Part shown: in pieces, positions 18,318-26,205 of the stretch
Numbering within the stretch: position 1 is the first letter of the stretch
Layout: each line of letters begins with the position of its first letter
Assembly (NCBI GenBank): GCA_016781845.1
Contig: JADDPP010000443.1
Coordinates: forward strand, 4,961 to 45,369
Length of the DNA: 40,409 bases
Direction: 5' to 3'
Source of the DNA: Rubrobacter sp.
Lineage (GTDB): Bacteria; Chloroflexota; Chloroflexia; Thermobaculales; Thermobaculaceae
Translations under genes and position numbers: made by a program
Notes under the pieces: model-generated
The model's input: only the letters and a program-made list of their open reading frames with translations
The model's database searches: none
What the model was told of the DNA's origin: nothing

Positions 18318-19532
18318 ATGGCGGATCACCGGGCGGAGATAGCGATCATCGGGGGAGGCATTATCGGGTTAGCGACGGCGATGGAGCTGCTCATCCGTCA
18401 GCCGGGGCTCAAGCTCGTGGTGCTCGAGAAGGAGAGCGAGATCGCCCGGCACCAGACGGGGCACAACAGCGGCGTCATCCACTCCGGCATCTACTACGCG
18501 CCGGGTTCGCTAAAGGCCAAAACGTGCGTCGCGGGGAAGGAGCGGCTCTTGCGCTTCTGCGACGAGCATGACATCCCGTACGACCTGTGTGGCAAGGTGA
18601 TTGTAGCAACGAGGAAGGAAGAGCTGCCCCGCCTCCACAATCTGCACGAGCGCGGCCAGGCGAACGGCGTGCCTGGTCTGGAACTCATCGGCCCTGAGCG
18701 GCTGCGCGAGCTGGAGCCGTATTGCGTGGGCATCCAGGCGCTGTACTGTTCCACAACCGGCATCGTGGACTATGTGCAGGTCGCGCAGGCATACGCGCGG
18801 GAGGTAACCGACCGGGGCGGCGCGATACTCACCAACCACGAGGTGACAGCGATACAGGAGCGATGTGGCCTGTATGAGCTGCAGACGCCGTCGGGCACGG
18901 TGGAGGCTGAGTACGTCGTGAGCTGCGCGGGCCTGTACTCCGACCGAGTGGCAAAGATGACGGGCGGCCCGGAAGACCCGAAGATCGTACCGTTCCGCGG
19001 TGACTACTACGTGCTGCGCTCTGAGAAGAAAGATATGGTCCGTGGGATGATATACCCCGTGCCCGACCCGCGCTTCCCGTTCCTCGGAGTCCACTTCACG
19101 CGCCGGATGGATGGGGAGGTATGGCTCGGTCCGAACGCGGTTCTCGCGTTCGCGCGGGAGGGATACGGCAAGCTACAGATCAAGCCTGGGGACCTGCTGG
19201 AGACGCTCACGTACCGCGGCTTCGGCAAGCTCGCATTCAAGTTCTGGCGCATGGGTTTCGACGAGATGTACCGCGATTTCAGCAAGGCCGCGTTCCTCTC
19301 AGCTCTGCGCGAGTACATGCCACAGTTGCGGATGGAGGACATGGAGCCTGGGCCATCGGGCGTGCGTGCGCAGGCGCTGAACTTCCACGGCGAGCTCGTG
19401 GACGACTTCGTCGTCAACCACAAGGGCCGCACGCTGCATGTCCGCAACGCCCCCTCGCCCGCGGCTACCTCCTCGCTCGCCATAGCGGATATCCTCGCGA
19501 ACACTGTGCAGAAGGCATTCGCACTGGCTTAG
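18318..19532 (+). CDS. lhgO: L-2-hydroxyglutarate oxidase/dehydrogenase
   Basis: FAD enzyme of 404 residues that oxidises L-2-hydroxyglutarate to 2-oxoglutarate, a metabolite-repair step and, in some bacteria, part of lysine/glutarate breakdown; electrons go to oxygen or the quinone pool. It starts with the FAD dinucleotide loop IAIIGGGIIGLATAMELL, then LVVLEKE, the RHQTGHNSGVIHSGIYY signature that separates LhgO from other DAO-family members, SCAGLYSDRVAKMTG, and the C-terminal FVVNHKGRTLHVRNAPSPAATSSLAIADI. Length is normal. The ATG at 18318 follows AAGGGAGAGTAGGGTAG. It appears monocistronic, and no glutarate hydroxylase (csiD) is adjacent. Confidence 0.93.
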   Translation: MADHRAEIAIIGGGIIGLATAMELLIRQPGLKLVVLEKESEIARHQTGHNSGVIHSGIYYAPGSLKAKTCVAGKERLLRFCDEHDIPYDLCGKVIVATRKEELPRLHNLHERGQANGVPGLELIGPERLRELEPYCVGIQALYCSTTGIVDYVQVAQAYAREVTDRGGAILTNHEVTAIQERCGLYELQTPSGTVEAEYVVSCAGLYSDRVAKMTGGPEDPKIVPFRGDYYVLRSEKKDMVRGMIYPVPDPRFPFLGVHFTRRMDGEVWLGPNAVLAFAREGYGKLQIKPGDLLETLTYRGFGKLAFKFWRMGFDEMYRDFSKAAFLSALREYMPQLRMEDMEPGPSGVRAQALNFHGELVDDFVVNHKGRTLHVRNAPSPAATSSLAIADILANTVQKAFALA

Positions 19533-19545
19533 GGTGTATCGGCTG

Positions 19546-19569
19546 GTAGTGGCGCGACCGCACCACTAC
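19546..19569. terminator. Hairpin between convergent genes
   Basis: GTAGTGG and CCACTAC pair (7 bp, 10-nt loop with two further possible pairs) between the stop of the LhgO gene and the end of the SGNH hydrolase gene, overlapping the latter's last codons. There is no T-tract on either strand, so termination is only suggested by position. Confidence 0.4.
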
Positions 19570-20315
19570 TCCGCAAGCCCTTGCAGCGTGGCGAGGGTCG
19601 CCTCGGCCCAGAGCGCGTAGCCCTTTGATGAGGGGTGGTAGCCGTCGGCGGCAAAGTTGGCACGGTCTCGCTCGAATGGTTCCCGTGTGCGCTCGTAGAT
19701 GGGCACGAGAAGAAAGGCATGGCGGTCCCTCAGCGCCTGCAGCCCGGCGTTGAAGCGGCGTGTCCGTACGTCGAAGACAAGTCGCGCGGGGAGCGGCAGA
19801 AGTGGGGCAGTAACTATCGCGGGCACGTCGAGCACCGCGACATCCGCACCGGTAGCTCGTAGCTGGCGGATAATCTCCTCCATCTGAGCCAGGTATTCTT
19901 CCGTTGAGGTCCAGCCGGTGACATCGTTCGCGCCCACGCTCAGCAGGATGAGGTCCGGAGAGAGTCCGCGCAACCTCGGAATCTGCTTCGACGGTACGTC
20001 TCGCGCCGTGGCGCCGGAGACGCCGAGGTTGAGCAACTCCACATCCCGTCCGCCGCTCTCAGCGAGCGACCGGGCCACCACCGCGCCGAAGCTCTGCTCA
20101 ACTGAGCTCGCGCCCATGCCCTGCGCTGTGCTGTCACCCACCACCACGACTGTGTACGGCGCGCGCGACGCCCCGGCCCCAGGGTATCGGAGCCGAGCAT
20201 CGAGCGGTATGGAGGGCAGGTCGGCGGCCTGGAGGGTGCGATGTATCCGCACGTACTCGTAGACCGCGTACGCCGCCATGAGGGCGAGCGTCGCAAGCAC
20301 GACCCGCCGTATCAA
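19566..20315 (-). CDS. SGNH/GDSL hydrolase
   Basis: Protein of 249 residues with an N-terminal membrane anchor or signal segment (VVLATLALMAAYAVYEY), then an SGNH esterase domain. Block I is VVVGDSTAQGMGAS with the nucleophile Ser, block II contains NLGVSGATARDV, block III is LSVGANDVTGW with the Asn, and block V is DGYHPSSKGY with the Asp and His. Such enzymes are lipases, thioesterases or carbohydrate esterases acting outside or at the membrane. The TTG at 20315 was chosen because CAGGGA lies five nt upstream and it begins just before the hydrophobic segment. The longer reading from a TTG at 20390 has no such site. Confidence 0.85.
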   Translation of the reverse strand: MIRRVVLATLALMAAYAVYEYVRIHRTLQAADLPSIPLDARLRYPGAGASRAPYTVVVVGDSTAQGMGASSVEQSFGAVVARSLAESGGRDVELLNLGVSGATARDVPSKQIPRLRGLSPDLILLSVGANDVTGWTSTEEYLAQMEEIIRQLRATGADVAVLDVPAIVTAPLLPLPARLVFDVRTRRFNAGLQALRDRHAFLLVPIYERTREPFERDRANFAADGYHPSSKGYALWAEATLATLQGLAE

Positions 20316-20370
20316 GCGATTCCCTGCTGTCGTGATAGTCCGCGCAAAGGTCCAATCCTCGTCACTACGG

Positions 20371-20399
20371 CGTGGACAAGTAAGCACCAATTGTCCACG
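20371..20399. promoter_or_regulatory. Inverted repeat in divergent promoter region (possible operator)
   Basis: CGTGGACAA and TTGTCCACG form a perfect 9-bp inverted repeat with an 11-nt spacer between the divergent SGNH hydrolase and DUF429 genes. The right arm includes TTGTCC (20391-20396), which could be a -35 for a TATCAT -10 (20416-20421, 19-nt spacing) driving the DUF429 gene. A dimeric regulator site is possible, and no regulator is nearby. Confidence 0.4.
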
Positions 20400-20453
20400 C
20401 CCCCCTGTGGTAGTCTATCATCGCCGTCAGCTTTAGAGTCTCAGGAGGTTTCC

Positions 20454-21431
20454 ATGCCCGCCCGACCGTTCTCTCCACTGCCTGCGCTCGTGGTACACGC
20501 AGACTGGGGGTCGGCCCCCGGAAAGCGCTGGATGGCTCGTGCTACGTTGGAGGGAGGACGATACCGAGCACTGCCGCCAGAGCCAGTAGGTGTTGCAACA
20601 ACTCTCGTCAACCGCATGAGGTCTATGGCCGGCGAACAAGGCGCCATACTATTTGGCTTCGATTTCCCGATTGGCGTGCCGTCTCTGTATGCCGAACGAG
20701 CTGGCATAACGGATTTCGTAGCGCTACTGCCTGAGCTCGGACAGGGTAGGTGGGCCGACTTCTTCAGGGTCGCGGAAACAGCTGAGGAGATCAGTCCGCA
20801 TCGTCCGTTTTACCCTCAAGCACCAGGAAACAAGAAACAGGAGCACCTCGTGGCGGGGCTCGGCGTACGGAGTATGGATGATCTGCTTCGCCGCTGCGAT
20901 CAGGGACACAGCGGACGTGGCAAAGCATCACCCATGTTCTGGACATTAGGCGGCAAACAGGTAGGCAAGGCCGCAATCCTGGGCTGGCAGGAGGTCGTTG
21001 TTCCAGCCCTGATCTCGGACCGATCGAGAGTGAAGGTATGGCCTTTCGAAGGAGAGCTGCAAACTCTACTGGAACCTGGACAGTCGGTCATAGCGGAAAC
21101 CTATCCGGCTGAGTTCTACGGCCACCTGGGTGTCAGGTTCTACGCCGGTGCGAGTGGCGAGAAGTGGGGCAAGCGGTCGCAACAAGGAAGACAGCGAAAC
21201 GGACCAGCACTACTCCATTGGGCCGAGACCGCGGAGGTGGGACTCGATCCTGTCCTCAGCGAAGCGATTCAGAACGGCTTTGGTCCCTCCGCAGATGGGG
21301 AAGATCCGTTCGATGCTGTGGTAGGCTTGTTCGGAATGCTGAACATCGTGCTAGGATACCGCGAGTCGGGCGAGCCGGACGAGGAGCAGATCCGAGAAGT
21401 CGAGGGTTGGATGCTGGGGAGATGTGCCTGA
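20454..21431 (+). CDS. DUF429 family protein, predicted RNase H-fold nuclease
   Basis: Protein of 325 residues. It begins with a beta-strand carrying an acidic residue (VVHADWGSAPGKRW), then ILFGFDFPIGVP, later VIAETYPAEFYGHLG and near the end EDPFDAVVGLFGML. This series of acidic residues after beta-strands is the pattern of DUF429, predicted to have an RNase H-like fold; no biochemical role is known. The ATG at 20454 follows AGGAGGTTTCC. The next gene, a NUDIX hydrolase, starts eight bases before this stop, so the two are translationally coupled. Confidence 0.72.
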   Translation: MPARPFSPLPALVVHADWGSAPGKRWMARATLEGGRYRALPPEPVGVATTLVNRMRSMAGEQGAILFGFDFPIGVPSLYAERAGITDFVALLPELGQGRWADFFRVAETAEEISPHRPFYPQAPGNKKQEHLVAGLGVRSMDDLLRRCDQGHSGRGKASPMFWTLGGKQVGKAAILGWQEVVVPALISDRSRVKVWPFEGELQTLLEPGQSVIAETYPAEFYGHLGVRFYAGASGEKWGKRSQQGRQRNGPALLHWAETAEVGLDPVLSEAIQNGFGPSADGEDPFDAVVGLFGMLNIVLGYRESGEPDEEQIREVEGWMLGRCA

Positions 21432-21864
21432 GGTGGGGAGCGGCAGGGTGGTCATTGTACGAGGGGGCCGGGTGGCGCTGATAAAGCGAGTGCGCGACGG
21501 AAGGACGTACTACGTGTTCCCTGGCGGCGGTATCGAAGAGGGCGAGACGCCGGAACGGGCGGCGGTGCGCGAGGCCAGGGAAGAGTTGGGCGTTGATGTC
21601 ACCCTGGACGCGCTGTTGTTCGTACTGAAACTCGACGGCGGTGAGCAGTTCTTCTACCGCGCGAGCATCGTCGGCGGAGAGTTTGGCACGGGGTCCGGAC
21701 CGGAGTTCTGGCCGGAACGGCAGTTGAGGCGAGGGACCTACTCCCCGGTCTGGGTGCCTCTGGACAAGATGCATGTGCTCGATGTGCGCCCCCGCACGGT
21801 TGGGGTAGCGGTCTCCGCTGGCGCCGGCCCGGAACAACGAGAAGCAAGCGTCGCGGAGAAATAG
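21424..21864 (+). CDS. NUDIX hydrolase
   Basis: Nucleoside-diphosphate-X hydrolase of 146 residues. The complete Nudix box is present: GG-x5-E-x7-REAREELG with flanking VFPGGGIEEGETPERA, giving the Mg-binding REXXEE residues. The family cleaves substrates such as 8-oxo-dGTP, ADP-ribose or dinucleotide polyphosphates; the substrate here is unknown. The GTG at 21424 overlaps the last codons of the DUF429 gene, with GGGGAGAT immediately before it, so expression is coupled. A second in-frame GTG a few codons later is possible. Confidence 0.9.
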   Translation: MPEVGSGRVVIVRGGRVALIKRVRDGRTYYVFPGGGIEEGETPERAAVREAREELGVDVTLDALLFVLKLDGGEQFFYRASIVGGEFGTGSGPEFWPERQLRRGTYSPVWVPLDKMHVLDVRPRTVGVAVSAGAGPEQREASVAEK

Positions 21865-22013
21865 AACAGGCCCGACATCTGTGCTGAGCGAGGAATGACC
21901 TCGCCTCGACGCGCATTGCGGGACGGTGGGTGCGGCATCGCCAGTGCCGCTTTGCATCGTATGTGCCTGGTCGCAGGGGCAGGAAGCATTGAGCCTTGCA
22001 TCGCGGGATACGC

Positions 22014-22034
22014 AGACGTAGCGGTGCTACGTCT
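22014..22034. repeat. Palindromic repeat, family A variant, copy at gene end
   Basis: AGACGTAGC and GCTACGTCT form a 9-bp perfect stem with a 3-nt loop directly after the stop of the flavin reductase gene (minus strand). It lies in the 170-nt convergent gap behind the NUDIX gene. It is related to the other family A copies but has GTAGC instead of GTTGC at the centre, as does the copy at 27529. Confidence 0.7.
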
Positions 22035-22601
22035 CTACGAGGTGGCGGAGTCGGAGTTTACGAGGAGCAGCTTTGCTGTGGGGGCATCGTCCTGGTCCTC
22101 GGTATCCGAGCTTGCGGGCTGGATGCGCACGTAGGTACTGTTGTAGTACAGCAGCGGGTCATCGAGGCGGTCGGAAAGATCAATTGCCTGGACGGTTCCG
22201 AAGAAAACGGTGTGGTCCCCCTGCTCCGTCAGGTCCGTCAGGCGGCAATCAACCCAGCCAAGACTGCCCTCGATAATGGGGGCGCCCGTTACCTCACGGC
22301 GCAGCTCTAGGTCGGCGAACTGGTCGGGCGGCCTCTCCCGGCGGCTGTATCGCCTCGAGAGCTCTATCTGGTCGGCGCGCAGGATGTTTACCGCGAAAGC
22401 ACCAGAGCGCCGGATGGCCTCGTTCGTGGTAAGGCCGTGGCTAACGGCGACCATCACGATAGGCGGGTCCAGCGAGATGGAGGTAAACGAGTTGGCGGTC
22501 ATCGCCCAGGGCTCACCGCTGGGCAGGGTAGTCGTCACAATCGTGATGCCAGTGGCAAACTGGCCGAGCACTTTGCGGAACAACAAGCTATCAAAAGCCA
22601 C
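22035..22601 (-). CDS. Flavin reductase domain protein (FMN-binding, HpaC/RutF-like)
   Basis: Protein of 188 residues of the flavin-reductase-like domain family, which supplies reduced FMN/FAD to a partner monooxygenase. Seen: LGQFATGITIVTT, WAMTANSFTSISLDPPIVMVAV (flavin contacts), the SGAFAVNILRADQ segment, and DHTVFFGTVQAI with the conserved His/phosphate-side residues. The GTG at 22601 follows CGGGAGAG. No monooxygenase lies next to it, so its partner is encoded elsewhere. An 82-aa unknown protein is encoded about 100 nt upstream on the same strand. Confidence 0.9.
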   Translation of the reverse strand: MAFDSLLFRKVLGQFATGITIVTTTLPSGEPWAMTANSFTSISLDPPIVMVAVSHGLTTNEAIRRSGAFAVNILRADQIELSRRYSRRERPPDQFADLELRREVTGAPIIEGSLGWVDCRLTDLTEQGDHTVFFGTVQAIDLSDRLDDPLLYYNSTYVRIQPASSDTEDQDDAPTAKLLLVNSDSATS

Positions 22602-22705
22602 GCAACTCTCCCGGGAATAACGTCACTTCGGACCTCTCCCGATGTGACACCCCCATCTTAAGGCCCTCTCATGCGATCTGTCAAAGGGAGGAACGGCGCG
22701 CCGAG

Positions 22706-22954
22706 CTACGAGTAATCGCCGCGGCTGATCTCTCGCGCCAGCTCCCACGCTGCCTTGAGGTCCGCGCGACGCAGCTTGCTGCCGCCGGTGCCCACACCGC
22801 GGGCATTGAGAGTTCCAGCGCCGCCCATGGTTGGAGAGAAGCCGACGTGGCGATTGATGCCCTGGACATCCTCCCAACTGAGCTCGGGCCAATCCTTCAT
22901 AAGCGTGGCTATGCTGGTGGCTGCAAGACGTATCCTGTAGTCTACGGTGCTCAT
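22706..22954 (-). CDS. Small protein of unknown function (82 aa)
   Basis: Soluble protein of 82 residues with no recognised family. The N-terminal part looks helical (RIRLAATSIATLMKDWPEL), a Gly-rich middle (TMGGAGTLNARGVGTGG) follows, and a second helix (ADLKAAWELAREISR) ends it. AGAAGGG is placed 7 nt before the ATG at 22954, a proper ribosome binding site. The 5' leader is unusually structured, with a hairpin whose loop can pair with bases touching this ribosome binding site. It may be co-transcribed with the flavin reductase gene that follows. Confidence 0.6.
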   Translation of the reverse strand: MSTVDYRIRLAATSIATLMKDWPELSWEDVQGINRHVGFSPTMGGAGTLNARGVGTGGSKLRRADLKAAWELAREISRGDYS

Positions 22955-22967
22955 GTACGTACCCTTC

Positions 22968-23024
22968 TAGACAGCGCTCCCCGCCTTGGGTGCCGGCCCT
23001 GTCTAAAGGGCGGCGGGAAGGAGC
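22968..23024 (-). promoter_or_regulatory. Structured leader with possible pseudoknot at the ribosome binding site
   Basis: On the minus strand GCTCC/GGAGC, CCGCC/GGCGG and GCCCT/AGGGC form a 15-bp stem with bulges (22976-23024). Its loop TTAGAC can pair, five to seven bases, with the sequence CTGTCTA at 22968-22974, directly before the AGAAGGG ribosome binding site of the 82-aa gene. This geometry is that of a translational switch. It does not match any riboswitch class I recognise. Confidence 0.4.
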
Positions 23025-23082
23025 GGAATGGGAAGTTGCGAGACCGGGCGTCGCCTGCACTCAGCCTGCAGGAATCGGGAGA

Positions 23083-23142
23083 GTTGGAGCAAGTGATCCG
23101 CCCGCTCTCTCCTACCTACCCAAGCGGATCACCGGCTCCAAC
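23083..23142. repeat. Long imperfect inverted repeat
   Basis: GTTGGAGC plus GTGATCCGC pair with GCGGATCAC plus GCTCCAAC, giving 17 bp with one 2x2 internal loop and a 22-nt pyrimidine-rich loop (plus strand view). There is no T-tract. It lies in the 366-nt gap (22955-23320) between the methyltransferase gene and the 82-aa gene and would be part of the latter's leader if transcription starts upstream. Confidence 0.6.
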
Positions 23143-23164
23143 CATCCTGACATAAGGGTACAAA

Positions 23165-23219
23165 CTGCATCCGGGAGACCGCCCCACCGAATGGGGTAGT
23201 TTTGCCTGAGGGGATGCAG
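23165..23219. repeat. Nested inverted repeat
   Basis: CTGCATCC and GGATGCAG (8 bp) enclose a CCCCA/TGGGG hairpin with a 5-nt loop. With the two structures at 22968-23024 and 23083-23142 it makes most of the gap between the methyltransferase and the 82-aa gene base-paired. It could be a terminator for the methyltransferase gene (minus strand) or part of one large structured RNA. Confidence 0.5.
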
Positions 23220-23320
23220 CTTTGCTAGAAGTGGTGTCGTTCGCTAGCAGGCTGTCCTCCTGTCCGCTTTCGTCCCCCACCTCGTTCAGGGCATGCTCTG
23301 ACCGACGGCTACACGTCTCA

Positions 23321-24475
23321 TCAGCTTGTCTGGCGGTTGCCTTTCCGGACAAGGACGTACGCGCGGAGGTTTATGTTGTCCATCTGAAATCGGATTGTCC
23401 GCTCCTGGGACCAGCGGTCGGCGTGGTCAGCGAGGGCGCGCTCACAGAGGCGCGCCTCGCTGGTCAGCAGCACGAGCCGCGCGCCGGAGACGGCGATGCG
23501 GGCTGTCTCGGCCAGCACGCGGGGGTATAGCTCCTCGTTCAGACGGTGCGAGCCGACGAGGTGCCCGAATGGCAGGTCGCCGCAGAGGGATGTTACGGAG
23601 GCATCCGGGAGTGGTATCTGCCCCGCGTCCCACCGCTCGAGCCGGGCAATGCCGCCGTACCCCGCCGCCTCCAGGTTGGCACGGGCGCAGCGCAAAGCCT
23701 CCGGGTCAATGTCCGCTCCAATGACTTCCCTCGCCGGGGCGGAGTCAAGCCGCTCCGCCATAAGCGTTCCAGAGCCGCAGACGACGTTTAGAAAGACATC
23801 GTCGGGACTTGGACGAGTGAGCCCTACCATCACTCTCGCGACGCTCGCATTTAGCGCACCCGGCAAGTCGCACACGCGCCAGGGCCTGGCGGAGAGGGGG
23901 CGGGGAGAGAGCCTCACGGAGACCTCGAAGCCATCGCCATCCGAGGGCCTCCGTACGCGCAGGAGCAGGTCCCCGGCCTCAGGGGACGCGGCGAGGCCGG
24001 TCTGTGCCGCGATCTCGTTTCGCAGCCGGTCGAACACGGGCGAGCCTTCGCCAGCGGCGCTGATGCGGAAGGTCTGGAACGCTGCGGAACGGTGAAGGTC
24101 AAGCACCTCACGGATGACACCCAGTAGCGCGGTGAGGTGCTGGTGACCCAGCAGCGCCAGCGGGCGAGGTATGGGGAAACGCCGCACGACGTAGACGCTT
24201 CCAGCGGTGCGTAGCGTCAGGAGCTCCGATAGCTCGCCAGTGTACGTGAACGGGAGATTGCCGGGCTTCGTGCTCTCCTGGACCGTGGCATGCCTCCCGA
24301 AGCGCGTCATCAGCTCCGCGCGCGCGAACTCTTCCAGGCCAGGAGCGACTTCCACCTCGCACTGCCTGGTGAGGGGGGGCGACGCTGGAGGCTGCCGGCT
24401 GGCGTGCTCCCTCGTGCTGCGCGCGCGGTGCGCAGTGGGCAGCCGCGATGGTCTACGGGGTGGACGGCGGGTCAT
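23321..24475 (-). CDS. THUMP domain SAM-dependent RNA methyltransferase (Trm14/RlmL/UPF0020-like)
   Basis: Protein of 384 residues. An N-terminal ferredoxin-like/THUMP region (about 35-165; EVEVAPGLEEFARAEL) precedes a Rossmann methyltransferase (about 185-380). SAM motif I is FLNVVCGSGTLMAE, the acidic motif II is VIGADIDPEALRCARANL, and catalytic motif IV is DLPFGHLVGSH, a variant of the N/D-PPF/Y motif of N2-guanine methyltransferases. It likely methylates a guanine in tRNA or rRNA. The ATG at 24475 was chosen because AGAGG is eight nt upstream; an ATG at 24484 is too close to that site. The first 35 residues are Arg/Pro-rich and probably disordered. Confidence 0.85.
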   Translation of the reverse strand: MTRRPPRRPSRLPTAHRARSTREHASRQPPASPPLTRQCEVEVAPGLEEFARAELMTRFGRHATVQESTKPGNLPFTYTGELSELLTLRTAGSVYVVRRFPIPRPLALLGHQHLTALLGVIREVLDLHRSAAFQTFRISAAGEGSPVFDRLRNEIAAQTGLAASPEAGDLLLRVRRPSDGDGFEVSVRLSPRPLSARPWRVCDLPGALNASVARVMVGLTRPSPDDVFLNVVCGSGTLMAERLDSAPAREVIGADIDPEALRCARANLEAAGYGGIARLERWDAGQIPLPDASVTSLCGDLPFGHLVGSHRLNEELYPRVLAETARIAVSGARLVLLTSEARLCERALADHADRWSQERTIRFQMDNINLRAYVLVRKGNRQTS

Positions 24476-24925
24476 CCGGCACATCCTCTGCTGATGTCAG
24501 GCACACGCTCAGTCCTCATGCTCATGTTTGGGAAAGTGACGCTCTGTTCCTGCGATACGCCGCTCCTCGGCAAAGGGCGTGCCGCGACACCAACCGCGCT
24601 TGAAGAGTACCTCGTCGTCATGCTGGGTACGCAAAGGAGCTCGACCGCCGATTCTTCGCGCCGCTTTGAATGTCAGATGCTGTCCGGTGATGTGAGAGAT
24701 CAGCATCAGAGGACAGGCGCGGGCGTCGAGTATACTAGGGGCTGCGGCTGCGTTGTACGCGGAGTATCGAGGGGGCACGGAGGGCCTGCCCATCCGATGC
24801 GCTGAACGAGGGCTGTGTTGTCTCAGAGCGGCATATCTGCGACACGGGTGGTGATGCTCTCGGTGGGTGGTAGGCGCCGCAAATGCAGAGCTGGGCGCGA
24901 GGAGGGACGGTTGGAGCAGGGGCTT
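24476..24925. other. Divergent intergenic region, possible small ORF
   Basis: This 450-nt gap separates the methyltransferase and MFS genes. A minus-strand frame ending at 24509 (65 codons from an ATG near 24703) encodes a His/Arg-rich peptide ending in KHEHED. It lacks a ribosome binding site and a recognisable family, so it is not called as a gene. The palindrome AGTATACT near 24730 could act as a -10 element on either strand. Nothing else is seen. Confidence 0.35.
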
Positions 24926-26173
24926 ATGGCGTGGCTGCGGACGCCGGTAGGACGCGGGTTCGCGCTGGCGACGATCGCGACGGCGGCAGCGGGTTTTGCG
25001 ATGTCGGCGAACCAGAACGTGGTGGCGAACTTCTTTGAGGACGATCTGGGGCTGACGGGGTCGCAGTTCGGGTACATCACGGCGATCCGCGAGATACCCG
25101 GTTTCCTGCTCATCTTCCTTACGGCACTTTTCTACAGGCTGTCGCTTCCCAGGCTGACTGCGGGGGCGCTCGTGCTGCTCGCGGTTGGGTACAGCTTTTT
25201 CGGCACGGCGAGCGGGTTCTGGGGCGTCGCGCCGTGGGTCGTGATCAGCTCAATGGGGTATCACACGTGGCTGCAGACGCAGCCCGCACTGGGCATGAGC
25301 TTGACAGTGGAGAGTCGGTCGGGTGGTGTGCTCGGAAGGCTCGCGGCTTTCAACAGCGCGGGGACGCTTCTGGCGATGCTCGTGGTGCTTGTGGGCTTTC
25401 ACTTCGGGTGGCTGGGATACAGCTCGACGTTCGTCCTGAGTGGCGTGTGCGCGCTTATCGCGGCGGTGGCCATATACAACTTTCCTCACCTGCACGACGG
25501 GGAACTGAGGGCGGAAGCGGCCCGGCGCGAGCCGATAGTGCTGCGGCGCGAGTACAAGTATTACTACCTCCTGAGCCTGCTCGACGGTGGACGCCAGCAG
25601 ATTTTCTTCTCCTTCGGGCTGTGGGTGCTGGTGCATCACTTCAACCTGCAGGTGCCGGCGATCTCCGCGATCTTGCTCGCGGCGACGACCCTGGGGATGC
25701 TAAGCAGTTCCTGGGTGGGGCGGATGGTGGACAAGCATGGTGAGCGGCAGATGCTTGCCGTGGTGAACGTGGCGTACGTGGTGGCGCTGGCCGGGTACGG
25801 GCTGATTGACAACGTGGTTGTAGCCGTGCTGTGCTACGTAACGTACACACTCATGTTCCCGCTCTCCGCGATAGGCGCGGCAACGTACCTTCGCAAGGTG
25901 GCGCCCGCCGCGGATATGGCGCCCTCGCTGGCGATGGGGCTGACGATGCAGCACGCCGCAGCGGTAGTCGTGCCGCTTGCGACAGGGTACGTGCTGAACT
26001 ACGTGGGGTACCGGGTGCCGTTCCTCGTCGCCTGCGTGTTCGCTTCCCTCACGTTCGCGGTCACCCGGCGGCTGTCACCGGAGACTCAGAAGTCGGAGCG
26101 GCGACTGCGAGAGGAAGCAGAGACCGCGCGGCTCGCGGAGAGCGCGGCCGTCCAGAGCGTCACCGGGCGGTGA
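24926..26173 (+). CDS. Major facilitator superfamily transporter
   Basis: Membrane transporter of 415 residues with about twelve hydrophobic helices in two halves. The first helix is FALATIATAAAGFAMSANQNVV. Helix 2-3 carries FGYITAIREIPGFLLIF, and the central loop (about 195-215) is charged. The second half shows the MFS motif-A-like SSSWVGRMVDKHGERQMLAVVN. The charged C-terminal tail ends in Glu/Arg-rich sequence. Substrate is unknown. The ATG at 24926 was chosen with CAGGGG and GGAG upstream; a TTG at 24911 behind GGAGGGACGG would add five residues and is also possible. Confidence 0.88.
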   Translation: MAWLRTPVGRGFALATIATAAAGFAMSANQNVVANFFEDDLGLTGSQFGYITAIREIPGFLLIFLTALFYRLSLPRLTAGALVLLAVGYSFFGTASGFWGVAPWVVISSMGYHTWLQTQPALGMSLTVESRSGGVLGRLAAFNSAGTLLAMLVVLVGFHFGWLGYSSTFVLSGVCALIAAVAIYNFPHLHDGELRAEAARREPIVLRREYKYYYLLSLLDGGRQQIFFSFGLWVLVHHFNLQVPAISAILLAATTLGMLSSSWVGRMVDKHGERQMLAVVNVAYVVALAGYGLIDNVVVAVLCYVTYTLMFPLSAIGAATYLRKVAPAADMAPSLAMGLTMQHAAAVVVPLATGYVLNYVGYRVPFLVACVFASLTFAVTRRLSPETQKSERRLREEAETARLAESAAVQSVTGR

Positions 26174-26179
26174 GGGGAA

Positions 26180-26205
26180 GGGCGGGCACGGGGACCCGCC
26201 CCTAC
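26180..26205. repeat. GC-rich palindromic repeat, family B, copy 1
   Basis: GGGCGGG and ACCCGCCCC surround CACGGGG, followed by TAC. The element sits right after the MFS stop codon and reaches into the end of the convergent SPW gene, whose TAG stop is the CTA of CCCCTAC. A related hairpin is at 33844-33868. Such GGGCGGGCACGGGG-type elements are familiar intergenic repeats in Chloroflexota (from memory). Confidence 0.6.

Noticed and set aside
23165-23219. Cyclic-di-GMP (GEMM) or other known riboswitch
   Set aside because: Some short strings on the minus strand resemble GEMM pieces, but the conserved core and tetraloop-receptor layout are missing. No known class could be assigned.
24509-24793. 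Minus-strand frame in the gap before the MFS gene
   Set aside because: It has a plausible codon pattern near its end but no ribosome binding site and no recognisable product, so it is mentioned only under the intergenic entry.
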